Positions 55,235-63,863 of a stretch of 64,000 nucleotides of DNA are shown here, piece after piece. Below the pieces are notes generated by a model. That model did not search any database, had not been told where the DNA came from, and worked only from the letters and a program-made list of their open reading frames with translations. Source of the DNA: CAWBRT01 sp963696525. Lineage in GTDB: Bacteria > Acidobacteriota > Terriglobia > Terriglobales > Acidobacteriaceae. Numbering within the stretch: position 1 is the first letter of the stretch; the number at the start of each line of letters is the position of its first letter. The stretch spans positions 778,222 through 842,221 of the forward strand of contig CAVOKO010000011.1 of NCBI GenBank assembly GCA_963696525.1, in the 5' to 3' direction. A program made the position numbers and the translations under genes.

Positions 55235-56677
55235 GGGTCTGCCTCCTTCATGGCGCTGTCCGCAGATACCGAGGCGCGTTTCTTTGCAAGATCAGCCGCC
55301 TCTTTTCCCGCGATTCGTCCAAAGATGTTTCCGATCACCAAGCCAATACCCCCGACGTATCCTTTGGGCAGGATGTTTCCCGCCATGATCTCTCCGGTGG
55401 CAAAGATGTTCTCGGCGGGCTGTCCGCCTTTCATCAGCACCGCGGCTCCGCTTGTCCACCTTGAGTGCGAAGTAGGTGAAGGTCAGTCCCGGACGCAACG
55501 GATAGCCATAGAACGGAGGTTCGTCGAGGCGTTGTGCCCAGTGCGTTTTGGGCGGTGTCAGGCCGGCCGTCTTGCAGTCATCCAGAACCTTGTGATCGAA
55601 TTTTCCGGGCTGCACGGCGCGGTTGAACTCGGCGACGGTGGCTTCGACTTTTTCGACCGGCAGATCGAGCTGTCTGGCGACTTCGCCGATGGTGTTGCCC
55701 TGGATCGCCGGATAGCGGGAAGGCATAAAGCGATTGATGGTCTTCGAATCGACGAAACAATAGGAAATCTGGTCTTCCTGCTGGGCGACCATGCGGCCCC
55801 AGACGGCGTAGCGGAATCCCCAGAAATTTTCGCCTTCGTCGTAATAACGGTCGCCGCGCTTGTTCACCACAATGCCTAGGGTGACGCAATCGAGCCGGGT
55901 CACGATGCCGCCATCGAATTTCGGAGAGCGGGCGTCAATGGGGACCATGTGCCCCTGGGTGGGATCGCCGGTGGTTTCAGCGCCAGCCTCCATCAGCAGT
56001 TTCAGCACGGTGCCGGTATCGTACGGGGTGCCGCGGATGAGGAAGTTGTCCGCCGGAGGTCCCCAGGCTTGCCTCAGCCATTCCAGGTTCGACTGTAAGC
56101 CGCCGGCGGCCGCCACCACCGTCTTGGCGGCGATTTGAACGGTGTCCTTTCCCTTCAGTCGAACCGTTGCGCTGCGGAAACGGCCGTCCTTAATATCCAA
56201 GCCGATGACATCGGCATCGTAGAGCACGCGCGCGCCCAACCGTTCCGCGCGCGCGTAGTAAGCGTTCATCATAGCCTTGCCGCCGCCCAGGAACCAGGCA
56301 TTGGTGCGGCTGAGATGAAGCGTGCCGGTAAGCGCGGGTTGAAAGCGGACGCCGTGCGCCCGCATCCAATCGAGGGTGTAGGCGGAGTCGTGAATGGTGA
56401 TCCTGGCCAGTTCCTGATTGCCCAAGCCGCCAGTCACGCGCTGATAATCATTCCACATTTCCTCTTCCGGATAGGCACCGGTATAGGGATCGACTTGGGT
56501 TTCATGTGCAAGTCGCAAATTACGTGTGTGGCGGCTATTGCCGCCCCTTAACGACTTGGGAGAGCATTCCAGTATCAGAACGCTGGCGCCATTTTCGAGC
56601 GCCGTGATGGCCGCGCACAAGGCCGCGTTCCCTCCCCCTATTACCAAAACGTCCAAATTGCCAAAGTCCTCTGACAT
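55216..56677 (-). CDS. tcuA: TcuA-like FAD-dependent tricarballylate dehydrogenase, one frameshift
   Basis: The corrected product is 486 residues. It has VLVIGGGNAALCAAITALENGA (FAD-binding), SLRGGNSRHTRNLRLAH, VVAAAGGLQSNLEWL and, after the frameshift, GEIMAGNILPKGYVGGIGL as in the fumarate reductase/TcuA flavoprotein family. A surplus G near 55448 splits off the last 75 residues. TcuA oxidises tricarballylate to cis-aconitate, passing electrons to TcuB. A different but related tricarboxylate is possible here. I prefer the ATG at 56677, six bases behind GGGAG, over 56683. The divergent LysR gene lies about 190 bp away. Confidence 0.87.
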
Positions 56678-56827
56678 TGCCATCTCCCACTACACCTTAC
56701 GTGGATATTGCTTTTGCAACAGTAGGTTTCATTCCGCTACCCGTTGGGGCTAAAATTGATACTCCCTGATAATCGGCGATCGCCGGAAGGTGTGTTCGCA
56801 GAGATTAACCCGGCGCGGGCATTCTCG

Positions 56828-56845
56828 CCAATATATTGATAGGAA
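56828..56845 (+). promoter_or_regulatory. candidate LysR operator box upstream of lysR gene
   Basis: CCAATATATTGATAGGAA with a perfect 10-bp palindromic core (CAATATATTG), 30 bp before the LysR start and about 130 bp upstream of tcuA. A near-identical box is at 60304-60321. A T-N11-A spacing, usual for LysR proteins, can be drawn within it (inference). Confidence 0.5.
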
Positions 56846-56874
56846 CGATTGATACTTGAAATAGAAGGATCGCA

Positions 56875-57765
56875 ATGGAGCTGCGGCATCTTCGATATTT
56901 CGTAGCGGTTGCGACCGAGAAGAGTTTTCGCCGCGCCGCCGAGCGTTTACACATCGCCCAGCCTCCGCTCAGTACGCAGATCAAGCAATTCGAGGAAGAA
57001 CTCGGGCTGCCGCTGTTTGAGCGCACCAGCCGCTCAGTGCGATTGAGCCCGGCGGCGGAAAATCTGCTGCCGCTGGCAACGAGCATCCTCGAGGCAGCCG
57101 ACCGTCTGAAGACAGCCGCCAAGCAAAGCGCCGAGGGGGCGATTGGCTCGCTTTCGATCGGCTACCTGCCTTCGTCGCTGGGACTTCTGCTGGCCGAGGC
57201 GCTGCGTACCTTCCATGCCGCCCATCCTAACGTGCAGATTTCATTGGTGGAACAGCGGGCTCCCCAGCAGCTTGAAGCGATTCTGAACGGCTCGCTCGAT
57301 ATTGGCCTGACTCATGGCAGGGTGGAACAGAGCGAACTCGAGGCCGAGCTTTTCAGCGAGACCGACGTGGCCATTGCGTTGCACAGAGGCCACCGCCTCA
57401 CCCGCAAGGCCCGGATCACGCTGGAGAGTCTGAAGGGAGAGCAGTTGGTCCTGCTGCGGCAGGAGTTGGCTTGCGGATTCTATGACCCGTTTTTCGCCGC
57501 CTGCGCGGCAGCGAATGTCAGCTTGCCGGTCTTTCAGTACACCAACGACTTTGTCACCAAGCTCTGGCTGGTTTCAGCAGGGTTCGGCGTTTCCCCGACC
57601 ATGCTTCCATCGTCCCTGCACTTTCCCATCAGCGACGTCGTCTACCGCCCGCTGGCTACCCATCTGCCGAAATCAAAGCTCTTTCTGGTTCACCGCAAGG
57701 CAAACCCATCGCCTCTGCTCAAAACTTTCGTGGATCACGTAAGACAAGCGCGCGCCAAAAAATAG
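56875..57765 (+). CDS. LysR-family transcriptional regulator (TcuR-like)
   Basis: This 296-residue protein has an N-terminal winged HTH (MELRHLRYFVAVATEKSFRR, then AQPPLSTQIKQFEEELGLPLFERT) and a periplasmic-binding-like effector domain (LSIGYLPSSLGLLLAEALR, then ILNGSLDIGLTH). It faces tcuA across a 197-bp divergent gap, the usual arrangement of a LysR activator and its target. It probably senses the tricarboxylate or an intermediate and controls the catabolic genes on either side (inference). The frame is intact and the ATG at 56875 has AGAAGGA upstream. Confidence 0.9.
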   Translation: MELRHLRYFVAVATEKSFRRAAERLHIAQPPLSTQIKQFEEELGLPLFERTSRSVRLSPAAENLLPLATSILEAADRLKTAAKQSAEGAIGSLSIGYLPSSLGLLLAEALRTFHAAHPNVQISLVEQRAPQQLEAILNGSLDIGLTHGRVEQSELEAELFSETDVAIALHRGHRLTRKARITLESLKGEQLVLLRQELACGFYDPFFAACAAANVSLPVFQYTNDFVTKLWLVSAGFGVSPTMLPSSLHFPISDVVYRPLATHLPKSKLFLVHRKANPSPLLKTFVDHVRQARAKK

Positions 57766-57893
57766 TGCAATCAATCGAGATAACCGCCGCCAGCCCGTCG
57801 CCATTCCCGCCAATCGCCGGATCAAGCCTGCGCTGTCCCTAAGCGAAGTGCATGCCGTTGCTCCCGCTTTTGCCAAACGCAGAGCCGGATGGG

Positions 57894-59246
57894 CTACGAC
57901 AGCACGCGCCCTTTTGTCCTCGGGCCGAAAACGGCAACGATCAGGGCGACCACCACAAACATCCCCGCGATGTAGGCAAACACCGGCATATAGCCGTAAT
58001 GGCTGAACAAAGCGGCCACGATTAGCGGGCCAAACGAATTCGCGCCCCGGCCCGCGCCATAGGAAATGCCTGCCCCCGAGTTGCGAACGTGAGTCGGAAA
58101 GCATTCCGCCGTATACGCGTACAGCAGCGGCGTGAACATTTGGAAAGAGATCATCATCAGGCAGCCGAAGACCACGATGGATGCCTGACTGTTGCTCAGC
58201 CCATAGACCACCGCGCAGAAAGCCTTGATCAGCACGCAAACGGTGACCAGCCACTTGCGATCCCAACGATCCGAAATGACCCCTGCGAGCATGGCTCCCA
58301 CCGGCGCCCCCAGCTGCATCGCCGAAGTCCAGGTCAGTGAATTCACCAGGGAGAAACCGCGCGCCACGAGCAGGGTTGGAATCCACGCCTGGGCGCCATA
58401 AAACCCGAGCGCCTCGAAAAACCACACCGAGACCAGCAAGGCGGTTCGCCCGCGGACGGCGGGAGTGAACAGTTCCGTGTACTTGGCGCGCTGAATCGCG
58501 GGTGGGACAAAATCCGTAAGCGGCGGCAGTTCGCCGAATTCGGCGCGGGTCCGAGCCTCTATGCGGTCCAGCACCGCGTCCGCCTCGGCAAACCGGCCCT
58601 GATTCTCGTACCAGCGCGGTGACTCCTCCAGGCGCCGCGAGAACAACAGGATGAGCATGCCAAGCGAACCCCAGACGAACACCAGCCGCCAGCCCCACAC
58701 CGTCGCGGGAATCACCAAACGGGCAACGAACGCCGTGGCCGGGATGCCGCAGACGCCGATCATCATGATCCAGCCCTGATAGCTGCCGCGCCTCTTCACC
58801 GGAAACATCTCACTGATGTAGGTCATGCCGACCACGGTCATGGCCGAAATGCCGACCCCGGTCAGCAAACGGGTGAAAAATAATCCGGCCGTGTTCCAGG
58901 CGCAGGCGTTCAGCAGCGAGAAAACGGAGTAGAACAAAGTGGTCACGACCAAGGCTTTTTTTCGACCGACCCGGTCGGAAAACCATCCGCCGACATTAGC
59001 TCCCACCAACATGCCGATAAATGCCGCCGAGGTGATGAAGCCAATGCTCGAAAGCGGAAGTTTCCAGGCGATGCGCACCGCCGGCGCCGCGAAGCCGAAG
59101 GTATTGAGATCGCCCAGTTCGAAGAAAAAAATGTAGGCCATCATCCACATGATTCCCTTGTGAAAAGAGCCTATGGGAAGCCGGTCAAGCCTCGCGGCCA
59201 CCGATGGACGCGCCCCCTGCACAGCGCTAGCCTGTATTGTCCCCAC
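57894..59246 (-). CDS. MFS transporter (organic acid:H+ symporter, possible TcuC function)
   Basis: This 450-residue protein has about 12 helices with GGWFSDRVGRKKALV (motif A) and SPRWYENQGRFAEADAVLDRIE in the central loop, typical of the AAHS/sugar porter group. I start at the GTG at 59246, which has a strong GGGGAGG eight bases upstream, rather than the ATG at 59294. Salmonella TcuC, the tricarballylate symporter, is also an MFS protein, and this carrier may fill that role in the island (inference). It is convergent with the lysR gene. Confidence 0.84.
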   Translation of the reverse strand: MGTIQASAVQGARPSVAARLDRLPIGSFHKGIMWMMAYIFFFELGDLNTFGFAAPAVRIAWKLPLSSIGFITSAAFIGMLVGANVGGWFSDRVGRKKALVVTTLFYSVFSLLNACAWNTAGLFFTRLLTGVGISAMTVVGMTYISEMFPVKRRGSYQGWIMMIGVCGIPATAFVARLVIPATVWGWRLVFVWGSLGMLILLFSRRLEESPRWYENQGRFAEADAVLDRIEARTRAEFGELPPLTDFVPPAIQRAKYTELFTPAVRGRTALLVSVWFFEALGFYGAQAWIPTLLVARGFSLVNSLTWTSAMQLGAPVGAMLAGVISDRWDRKWLVTVCVLIKAFCAVVYGLSNSQASIVVFGCLMMISFQMFTPLLYAYTAECFPTHVRNSGAGISYGAGRGANSFGPLIVAALFSHYGYMPVFAYIAGMFVVVALIVAVFGPRTKGRVLS

Positions 59247-59561
59247 GAATGAATCCTCCCCTATGCAAAGTGGAACACGCACCCGCCCCAACACGCTTCC
59301 GCCCTGGCAACGGAAAAGCTGCCAGTCGCCGCGGACCCCGGGGCCATGACATCCCGGGTAAATCCCACAAGTGAAATCCGTAGCGGCGCTTAATGACCGG
59401 GGACGCTATCACAACAATCGCAGGGAGCGGAGCCGATTAATCACCATGTCGCGTGCGCGGCGTCACTTGGCAGATGTGATTAGAAAGGAAGCGATGACGT
59501 ATCAGGATTGGGGCGTGAAAGGCAATCGCGTTTGCCGGATCGCCTTGCCGGTATTCGCCAA

Positions 59562-60107
59562 TCAGAACTTGATATTCTTGAATGGCAGGAATGCCATGAA
59601 ATCGGCATGATGCACGATCAAGGCTTCGGTCGTGCGCTTGACCAAGTCGCCTTCGGCGGCATGCGCCGCAATGATATGGCAGACGGCATCCGGCACGCCG
59701 CACTCCATGGCCAGCGCGACGCCGGTAAAAGGGTGGCGCACCATCTCGCCGCGAAGGCTTTGCACGGCCTTGCTCGCCTTGATTTCGTACTCCAGCAGTT
59801 TGCCAACATCGGCAAGTATGGCGCCGGCGATCACCGTGTCCAGATCGATCTTCAGGCTGTTGCCCATGAACTCCCGCATGGCTTCCGCCGAGTGGCGCGA
59901 AATGTGCACCACGCAACGCTTATGTTCCATGAAGGTCGTCGGGCAGTTCGGCACCAGAAGAGTAAAAGGAATCTGGTTGAGATCGTCGGGGCGAAGCGGG
60001 CTCAGTTCAAATGCCCGTTCCCAGGTGCGCGTCACTTTTTCTCGAAGATCGGCGCTTTGAATCCAGTCCAACTCCGGCCAAAGGCGTTTAACGTCGTCGC
60101 GGATCAA
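59562..60107 (-). CDS. HD-like domain protein with altered metal motif
   Basis: This is 181 residues from the TTG at 60107, which follows a strong AGGAGG by five bases; longer ATG starts upstream are unlikely. The layout is of an HD phosphohydrolase: VHISRHSAEAMREFMG, then ILADVGKLLEYE in place of the usual LHDIGK, and HPFTGVALAMECGVPDAVCHIIAAHAAEG. Replacement of the motif His by Ala suggests altered or lost metal binding. Its position between the MFS gene and the dctA gene puts it in the island, but I cannot assign a substrate. Confidence 0.72.
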   Translation of the reverse strand: MIRDDVKRLWPELDWIQSADLREKVTRTWERAFELSPLRPDDLNQIPFTLLVPNCPTTFMEHKRCVVHISRHSAEAMREFMGNSLKIDLDTVIAGAILADVGKLLEYEIKASKAVQSLRGEMVRHPFTGVALAMECGVPDAVCHIIAAHAAEGDLVKRTTEALIVHHADFMAFLPFKNIKF

Positions 60108-60303
60108 GTCGTCCTCCTGCGGGCCACTCCGATTTTGGACGTGGTCGCCGGTACCACTTCTAGCAGAGCAAGAAAGTGGCAGGTCGTGATGCCAGTCATA
60201 ATATGACGTGACGGAAATTAGCGCAAAACAACCGCCTGGACACGAACGCTCCCGACCAGCGCGCCATAAATACACCTTCGTTCTGATTTGAGTATCAATT
60301 CTT

Positions 60304-60321
60304 TCCATCAATATATTGGTG
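60304..60321 (-). promoter_or_regulatory. second candidate LysR operator box
   Basis: On the minus strand this reads CCAATATATTGATGGAAA, 16 of 18 matches to the box at 56828-56845, with the same CAATATATTG core. It lies between the HD gene and dctA, so one regulator could control both (inference). Confidence 0.5.
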
Positions 60322-60334
60322 CAAATTGAAGCTC

Positions 60335-60550
60335 TCAGGTAATCTCGCACACCCAAGCGAGCTTTCGGCAACGACCGCTAGCCGGGCGGAATTCAAGCAA
60401 CAGCCTCGGAATAGACACCCGGCTTTCAGTCAGGGAGGCAGATTTCGCTCGCGCAATGGAGATGGGGACGCGGTAATCCGGCATATCACTGTCGCGTGTG
60501 ATTGAAATTACAAGCTGCTGTTCAGTAGCTGTGATAGTCATCGCATCCAT
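60335..60550 (-). CDS. possible small hypothetical protein
   Basis: This 71-residue frame starts MDAMTITATEQQLVISI, with a weak AGGAAA three bases before the ATG. The first 20 residues look like a plausible beta strand start, but the rest has no recognised motif. No homolog comes to mind, and it may be a chance frame in the intergenic region. Confidence 0.22.
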   Translation of the reverse strand: MDAMTITATEQQLVISITRDSDMPDYRVPISIARAKSASLTESRVSIPRLLLEFRPASGRCRKLAWVCEIT

Positions 60551-60668
60551 ACTTTCCTGAGCGACAAGCGAGGGTACCCGTAGGTTTGAGGGAGCGCAGG
60601 CAGGGCCGAAAGCACGCTACCATCCGAGCAAAAAGGTTTCCGGGACAACGAGTCACGAGGAGGAAGGG

Positions 60669-62015
60669 ATGCAAGGCAAGCCACTCTACAAGAGCCTCTA
60701 TTTTCAGGTCATGATCGGAGTAGCCTGTGGCATTACCTTGGGCATGGTGGCCCCGAAGTTCGCCGTCGAATGCAAGCTGTTGGCGGACGTCTTCCTGAAG
60801 CTCATCAAGATGATGATTGCCCCGGTCGTGTTCTGCACGCTGGTGGTCGGCATAGCGGGTTCGCGCGCCACCGGGGGCAAGGTGGGCCGGGTTCTGCTGA
60901 AGGCGATGATCCTGTTTCAGATCTTTACCGTCATCTGCCTGCTGCTTGGCCTGGGAGCCATCACGCTGGTTCATCCCGGCACCGGTCTCAACATCAATCC
61001 CGCCACCCTGAACACCTCCAGCATCAGCTACCTCACCAGCTCCGGAGCGAAATTCACCACCTTCGGAGAATTTGTTATGCACGTGATTCCGAGTTCCTAC
61101 GTTGCCGGGCTGGCGGACGGAGATGTGTTGCCGGTTCTGCTGATTGCCATCCTGACCGGTTTCAGTCTGATCCGCGCCGGTAAAACGGGGGACCTCGTGC
61201 TGAGCGTCATTCAGTCGGCCATGAAGGTCATCTTTGGAATCATCGGGTTCATCATCAAACTCGCCCCCCTGTGCGCCTTCGGAGCCATGGCATTCACCGT
61301 GGGCAGATACGGCGTGGGCGCACTGAAATCGCTCGGCCAACTGATCATTCTGTTCTATGTGCTGTGCGCGATCTTCTGGATCGTTTTTCTCGGCGGGCTC
61401 TGCCGGTTCTATGGCTTCAGCATCTTCAGGCTGCTGGCGTATATCAAGGAAGAGCTTTGGATCACGCTCGGGGCGGCGAGCAACGAACCGGCTATGCCGG
61501 GCATGCTGATGAAGATGGAGAAGCTTGGCTGCGACCGCGGAGTGGTCGGCCTCACCATTCCGGCGGCCTATGCATTTAACCTGGACGGCACCGCCATTTA
61601 TCTTTCCTTTGCCACGATGTACATTGCGCAAGCCTGCAACATCCATCTGAGCTGGGGAAGAATCTTTCTGATGCTGATCATCATGTTGATCTCGGTCAAG
61701 GGATCGGCCGGAGTATACGGCGCGCCGCTGGTTGCCCTGGTGGCCACGCTTTCGGTCTTTCCGGATGTCCCGGTCGCCGGCATCACCCTGATCATCGGGA
61801 TCGACCGCATCCTTGCCGAGGCGCGCGGCACCGTCACCGTTCCCGGCCACGCCGTGGCAACCATTGTCACCGCCATATGGGAAAAATCCTGTGACCTGGA
61901 AAAATTGAAAGCCGAACTGAAGAACCCAACCTACAACTACAGTGCGCTGGGCGAGCAAGCCGCGCCGGCGGAGGCGCCTGCCGCCGCAACCGCGGCCAGC
62001 GGCGGCGGAGTTTGA
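60669..62015 (+). CDS. dctA: C4-dicarboxylate:cation symporter DctA-like
   Basis: This is a 448-residue DAACS-family carrier. KLIKMMIAPVVFCTLVVGIAG, LGAASNEPAMPGMLMKMEKLG, the AFNLDGTAIYLSFATMYIAQ motif and SVKGSAGVYGAP with the substrate-binding serine region match DctA/GltP proteins. The family imports succinate, fumarate, malate or, in some members, tricarboxylates and amino acids with Na+ or H+. Its tail (about 420-448) is Ala/Pro-rich. It lies 348 bp after the palindromic box and is probably induced with the island. The ATG at 60669 has GGAGGAAGGG upstream. Confidence 0.9.
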   Translation: MQGKPLYKSLYFQVMIGVACGITLGMVAPKFAVECKLLADVFLKLIKMMIAPVVFCTLVVGIAGSRATGGKVGRVLLKAMILFQIFTVICLLLGLGAITLVHPGTGLNINPATLNTSSISYLTSSGAKFTTFGEFVMHVIPSSYVAGLADGDVLPVLLIAILTGFSLIRAGKTGDLVLSVIQSAMKVIFGIIGFIIKLAPLCAFGAMAFTVGRYGVGALKSLGQLIILFYVLCAIFWIVFLGGLCRFYGFSIFRLLAYIKEELWITLGAASNEPAMPGMLMKMEKLGCDRGVVGLTIPAAYAFNLDGTAIYLSFATMYIAQACNIHLSWGRIFLMLIIMLISVKGSAGVYGAPLVALVATLSVFPDVPVAGITLIIGIDRILAEARGTVTVPGHAVATIVTAIWEKSCDLEKLKAELKNPTYNYSALGEQAAPAEAPAAATAASGGGV

Positions 62016-62429
62016 TGCGGATCGGATGGGGGTTTGCTTTGAGTTGTTAGCGTAATTTCCGGATTGGTGTAGTCGAAATTTCCCGAGGAAATGTCATGGC
62101 GACCGGAGCGAAGCGGAGGATCGGGTCCCCGGCGAGGCTCGGCTACGCTGGGGTGATTGTGGAGCCATCCTTTGTTTTCGGCAGCAGAAACAAAAGGTGG
62201 CTCGGCTTCGCTCGCCATGACGTCTGGTAGTTGGGATATACCAACTGGGGGACTGCATTAGCGTCTGAGGAATCGTACAGCGTGTCATGATGCCTGCAAG
62301 CCGAAAGCGCGTGTAGATGCGGCCGGCCGCGGTTGACAGGGCAACGCTCATGGCGGAAAATTACTGACTCTCTGAAGCTTGCAATTCATCAGATCTAACG
62401 CCGATTGCGGCGTCCTTGGAAGGGTGCTT
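62016..62429. other. 414-bp non-coding region with foldback element
   Basis: Mostly occupied by the foldback repeat at 62047-62263, then about 165 bp of plain sequence ending in the ribosome site of the PrpD-family gene. No gene is seen. Confidence 0.6.
62047..62263 (+). repeat. foldback element, copy with extra internal segment
   Basis: The left arm TTAGCGTAATTTCC, GGATTGGTGTAG and AAATTTCCCGAGGAAATG, and the right arm TTGGGATATACCAACTGGGG, match the element at 49223-49400. GTCATGGCGACCGGAGCGAA and CTTCGCTCGCCATGAC form the inner stem. Between them this copy has about 40 additional bases (GATCGGGTCCCCGGCGAGG and onward). No gene is inside. Confidence 0.72.
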
Positions 62430-63816
62430 ATGCTGGTTGATGTCTATGCGGAATATGCGCGGCACGATGCCGGGTGCGAACTTCCTCCGGAAGTGATTCA
62501 TTACGCCAAGCGTGCACTGCTCGACTGGTTTTCCGCGCTTATTCCCGGCACAAGGGTTTCACCAGCCGTCAATCTGGTTCAGGCGTATGCCGCCGAGTTG
62601 GGGTATGGCAAATCCAGTCTGCCGGGACTCGGCACGGTGGCTTTTCCCGGGACCGCCGCATGGATCAATGGCAGCGCCTCGCACTCGGTCGAGTTCGATG
62701 ACATTTTTCGCGACGCCATTTACCACCCCGGCTGTCCGACGATCGCCGCCGCGCTGGCGGCGGCGGAAGACCGGGGTAGGTCGGGCCTGGAGCTGCTGAA
62801 GGCCATTACCATCGGCTATGAGATCTCCACCCGTATCGGCGCGGCCATCCAGCCTTCTCATTACAAGTTCTTTCACACCACCGGAACGGCGGGTTGTTTC
62901 GGCGGCGCGGCAGCCGCGGTTACGTTGATCGCGCCCCAGGATGCCAATGCGGCGCGCCATGCTTTGGCCACTGCGGCATCCCTTGCCGCGGGCCTTCAGC
63001 AGGCGTTTCGCTCCGATGCGATGACCAAGCCGCTGCACGCGGGCCATGCCGCCTGGGTAGGAGTGGCCGCCGCAACCGGCGCAGCCCATGGCGTCACCGG
63101 CGCGCTCGATATCCTTGAGGGCCCAGCGGGGTTCATCGCCGCACTGTCGGAAGTCGCTCCATCGCCGCGCTTCACCGAAGGTCTCGGCGAGCATTACAAC
63201 ATCGATGGAAATCACGCAGAAGAACCATGGCTGCTGCGGCCATACCTTTTCCTCCATCGATTCGGCGTTGCTGTTGCGCGCGCAGAACAACCTTGATCCA
63301 TCGCAAATCAGTTCCATCGCGGTTGATACCGCGCAGATTCCCATCAACGTGACCGGCAATTTCGCCCCGCACACGGAATACGAGGCGAAGTTCAGCTTGC
63401 CCTATGTTGTCTCGCATGCGCTGATTTACGGTTCCGTCCGGCTCAATGCTTTCACCGCGGAGCGACTTGCGGATCCTGCCATACGCAATCTGATGAGCAA
63501 GATAACCTTGCGGGCGGATGCGGAGATGACGGCCAAGTTCCCGAACATGCGCTCGGCCAGGGTTGCCATTACCATGCAGGACGGCCGCCGATTCGAGCAC
63601 TTCCAACCGCACCGCAAGGGAGATCCTGAATCGCCACTTTCGGATGCAGAACTCAACGACAAATTCCATGAACTGACGTCTCCAGTCATCGGACGGCAAG
63701 CCGCTGCCCAATTGCTGGACCAGCTTTGGAATATAGAGAAGCTACAGGTTGCCGATTTACGGCTGGCGGCCCTGAAGAGTCTGGAACCGTTGCGCCTTCA
63801 GCACACTGCCGGCTGA
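62430..63816 (+). CDS. MmgE/PrpD family protein, one frameshift
   Basis: The corrected product is 461 residues. LDWFSALIPGTRV, GLGTVAFPGTAAWINGSASHS with the VEFDDIF segment, and, after the frameshift, KNHGCCGHTFSSIDSALLL (the KxxxxCGxxHxxxD-like motif) are hallmarks. The family contains 2-methylcitrate dehydratase (PrpD) and cis-aconitate decarboxylase. A surplus base near 63208 separates the last 200 residues. It starts at the ATG at 62430 behind GGAAGG. Its place in a tricarboxylate island suggests a cis-aconitate-like substrate (inference). Confidence 0.85.
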
Positions 63817-63863
63817 CGTGCACGGGAGAGCCGTCGCGGGTTGGTTGAGCGGACACCTGAACT

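Larger units (their letters stand above)
60108..60668. other. 561-bp region between the HD gene and dctA
   Basis: It holds the second copy of the palindromic box (60304-60321), a low-confidence 71-residue frame (60335-60550, minus), and the start region of the dctA transcript. No other gene or RNA is evident. Confidence 0.5.

Noticed and set aside
60522..61958. 478-residue minus-strand reading frame
   Set aside because: It lies antisense over the whole dctA gene. Its composition (His/Asp/Gln/Arg-rich, no motifs) is that of a shadow of a GC-rich gene.
62047..62263. TTAGCG at both ends of the second foldback element as a target-site duplication
   Set aside because: The left TTAGCG aligns with the terminal arm of the other copies, so the direct match is probably coincidental.
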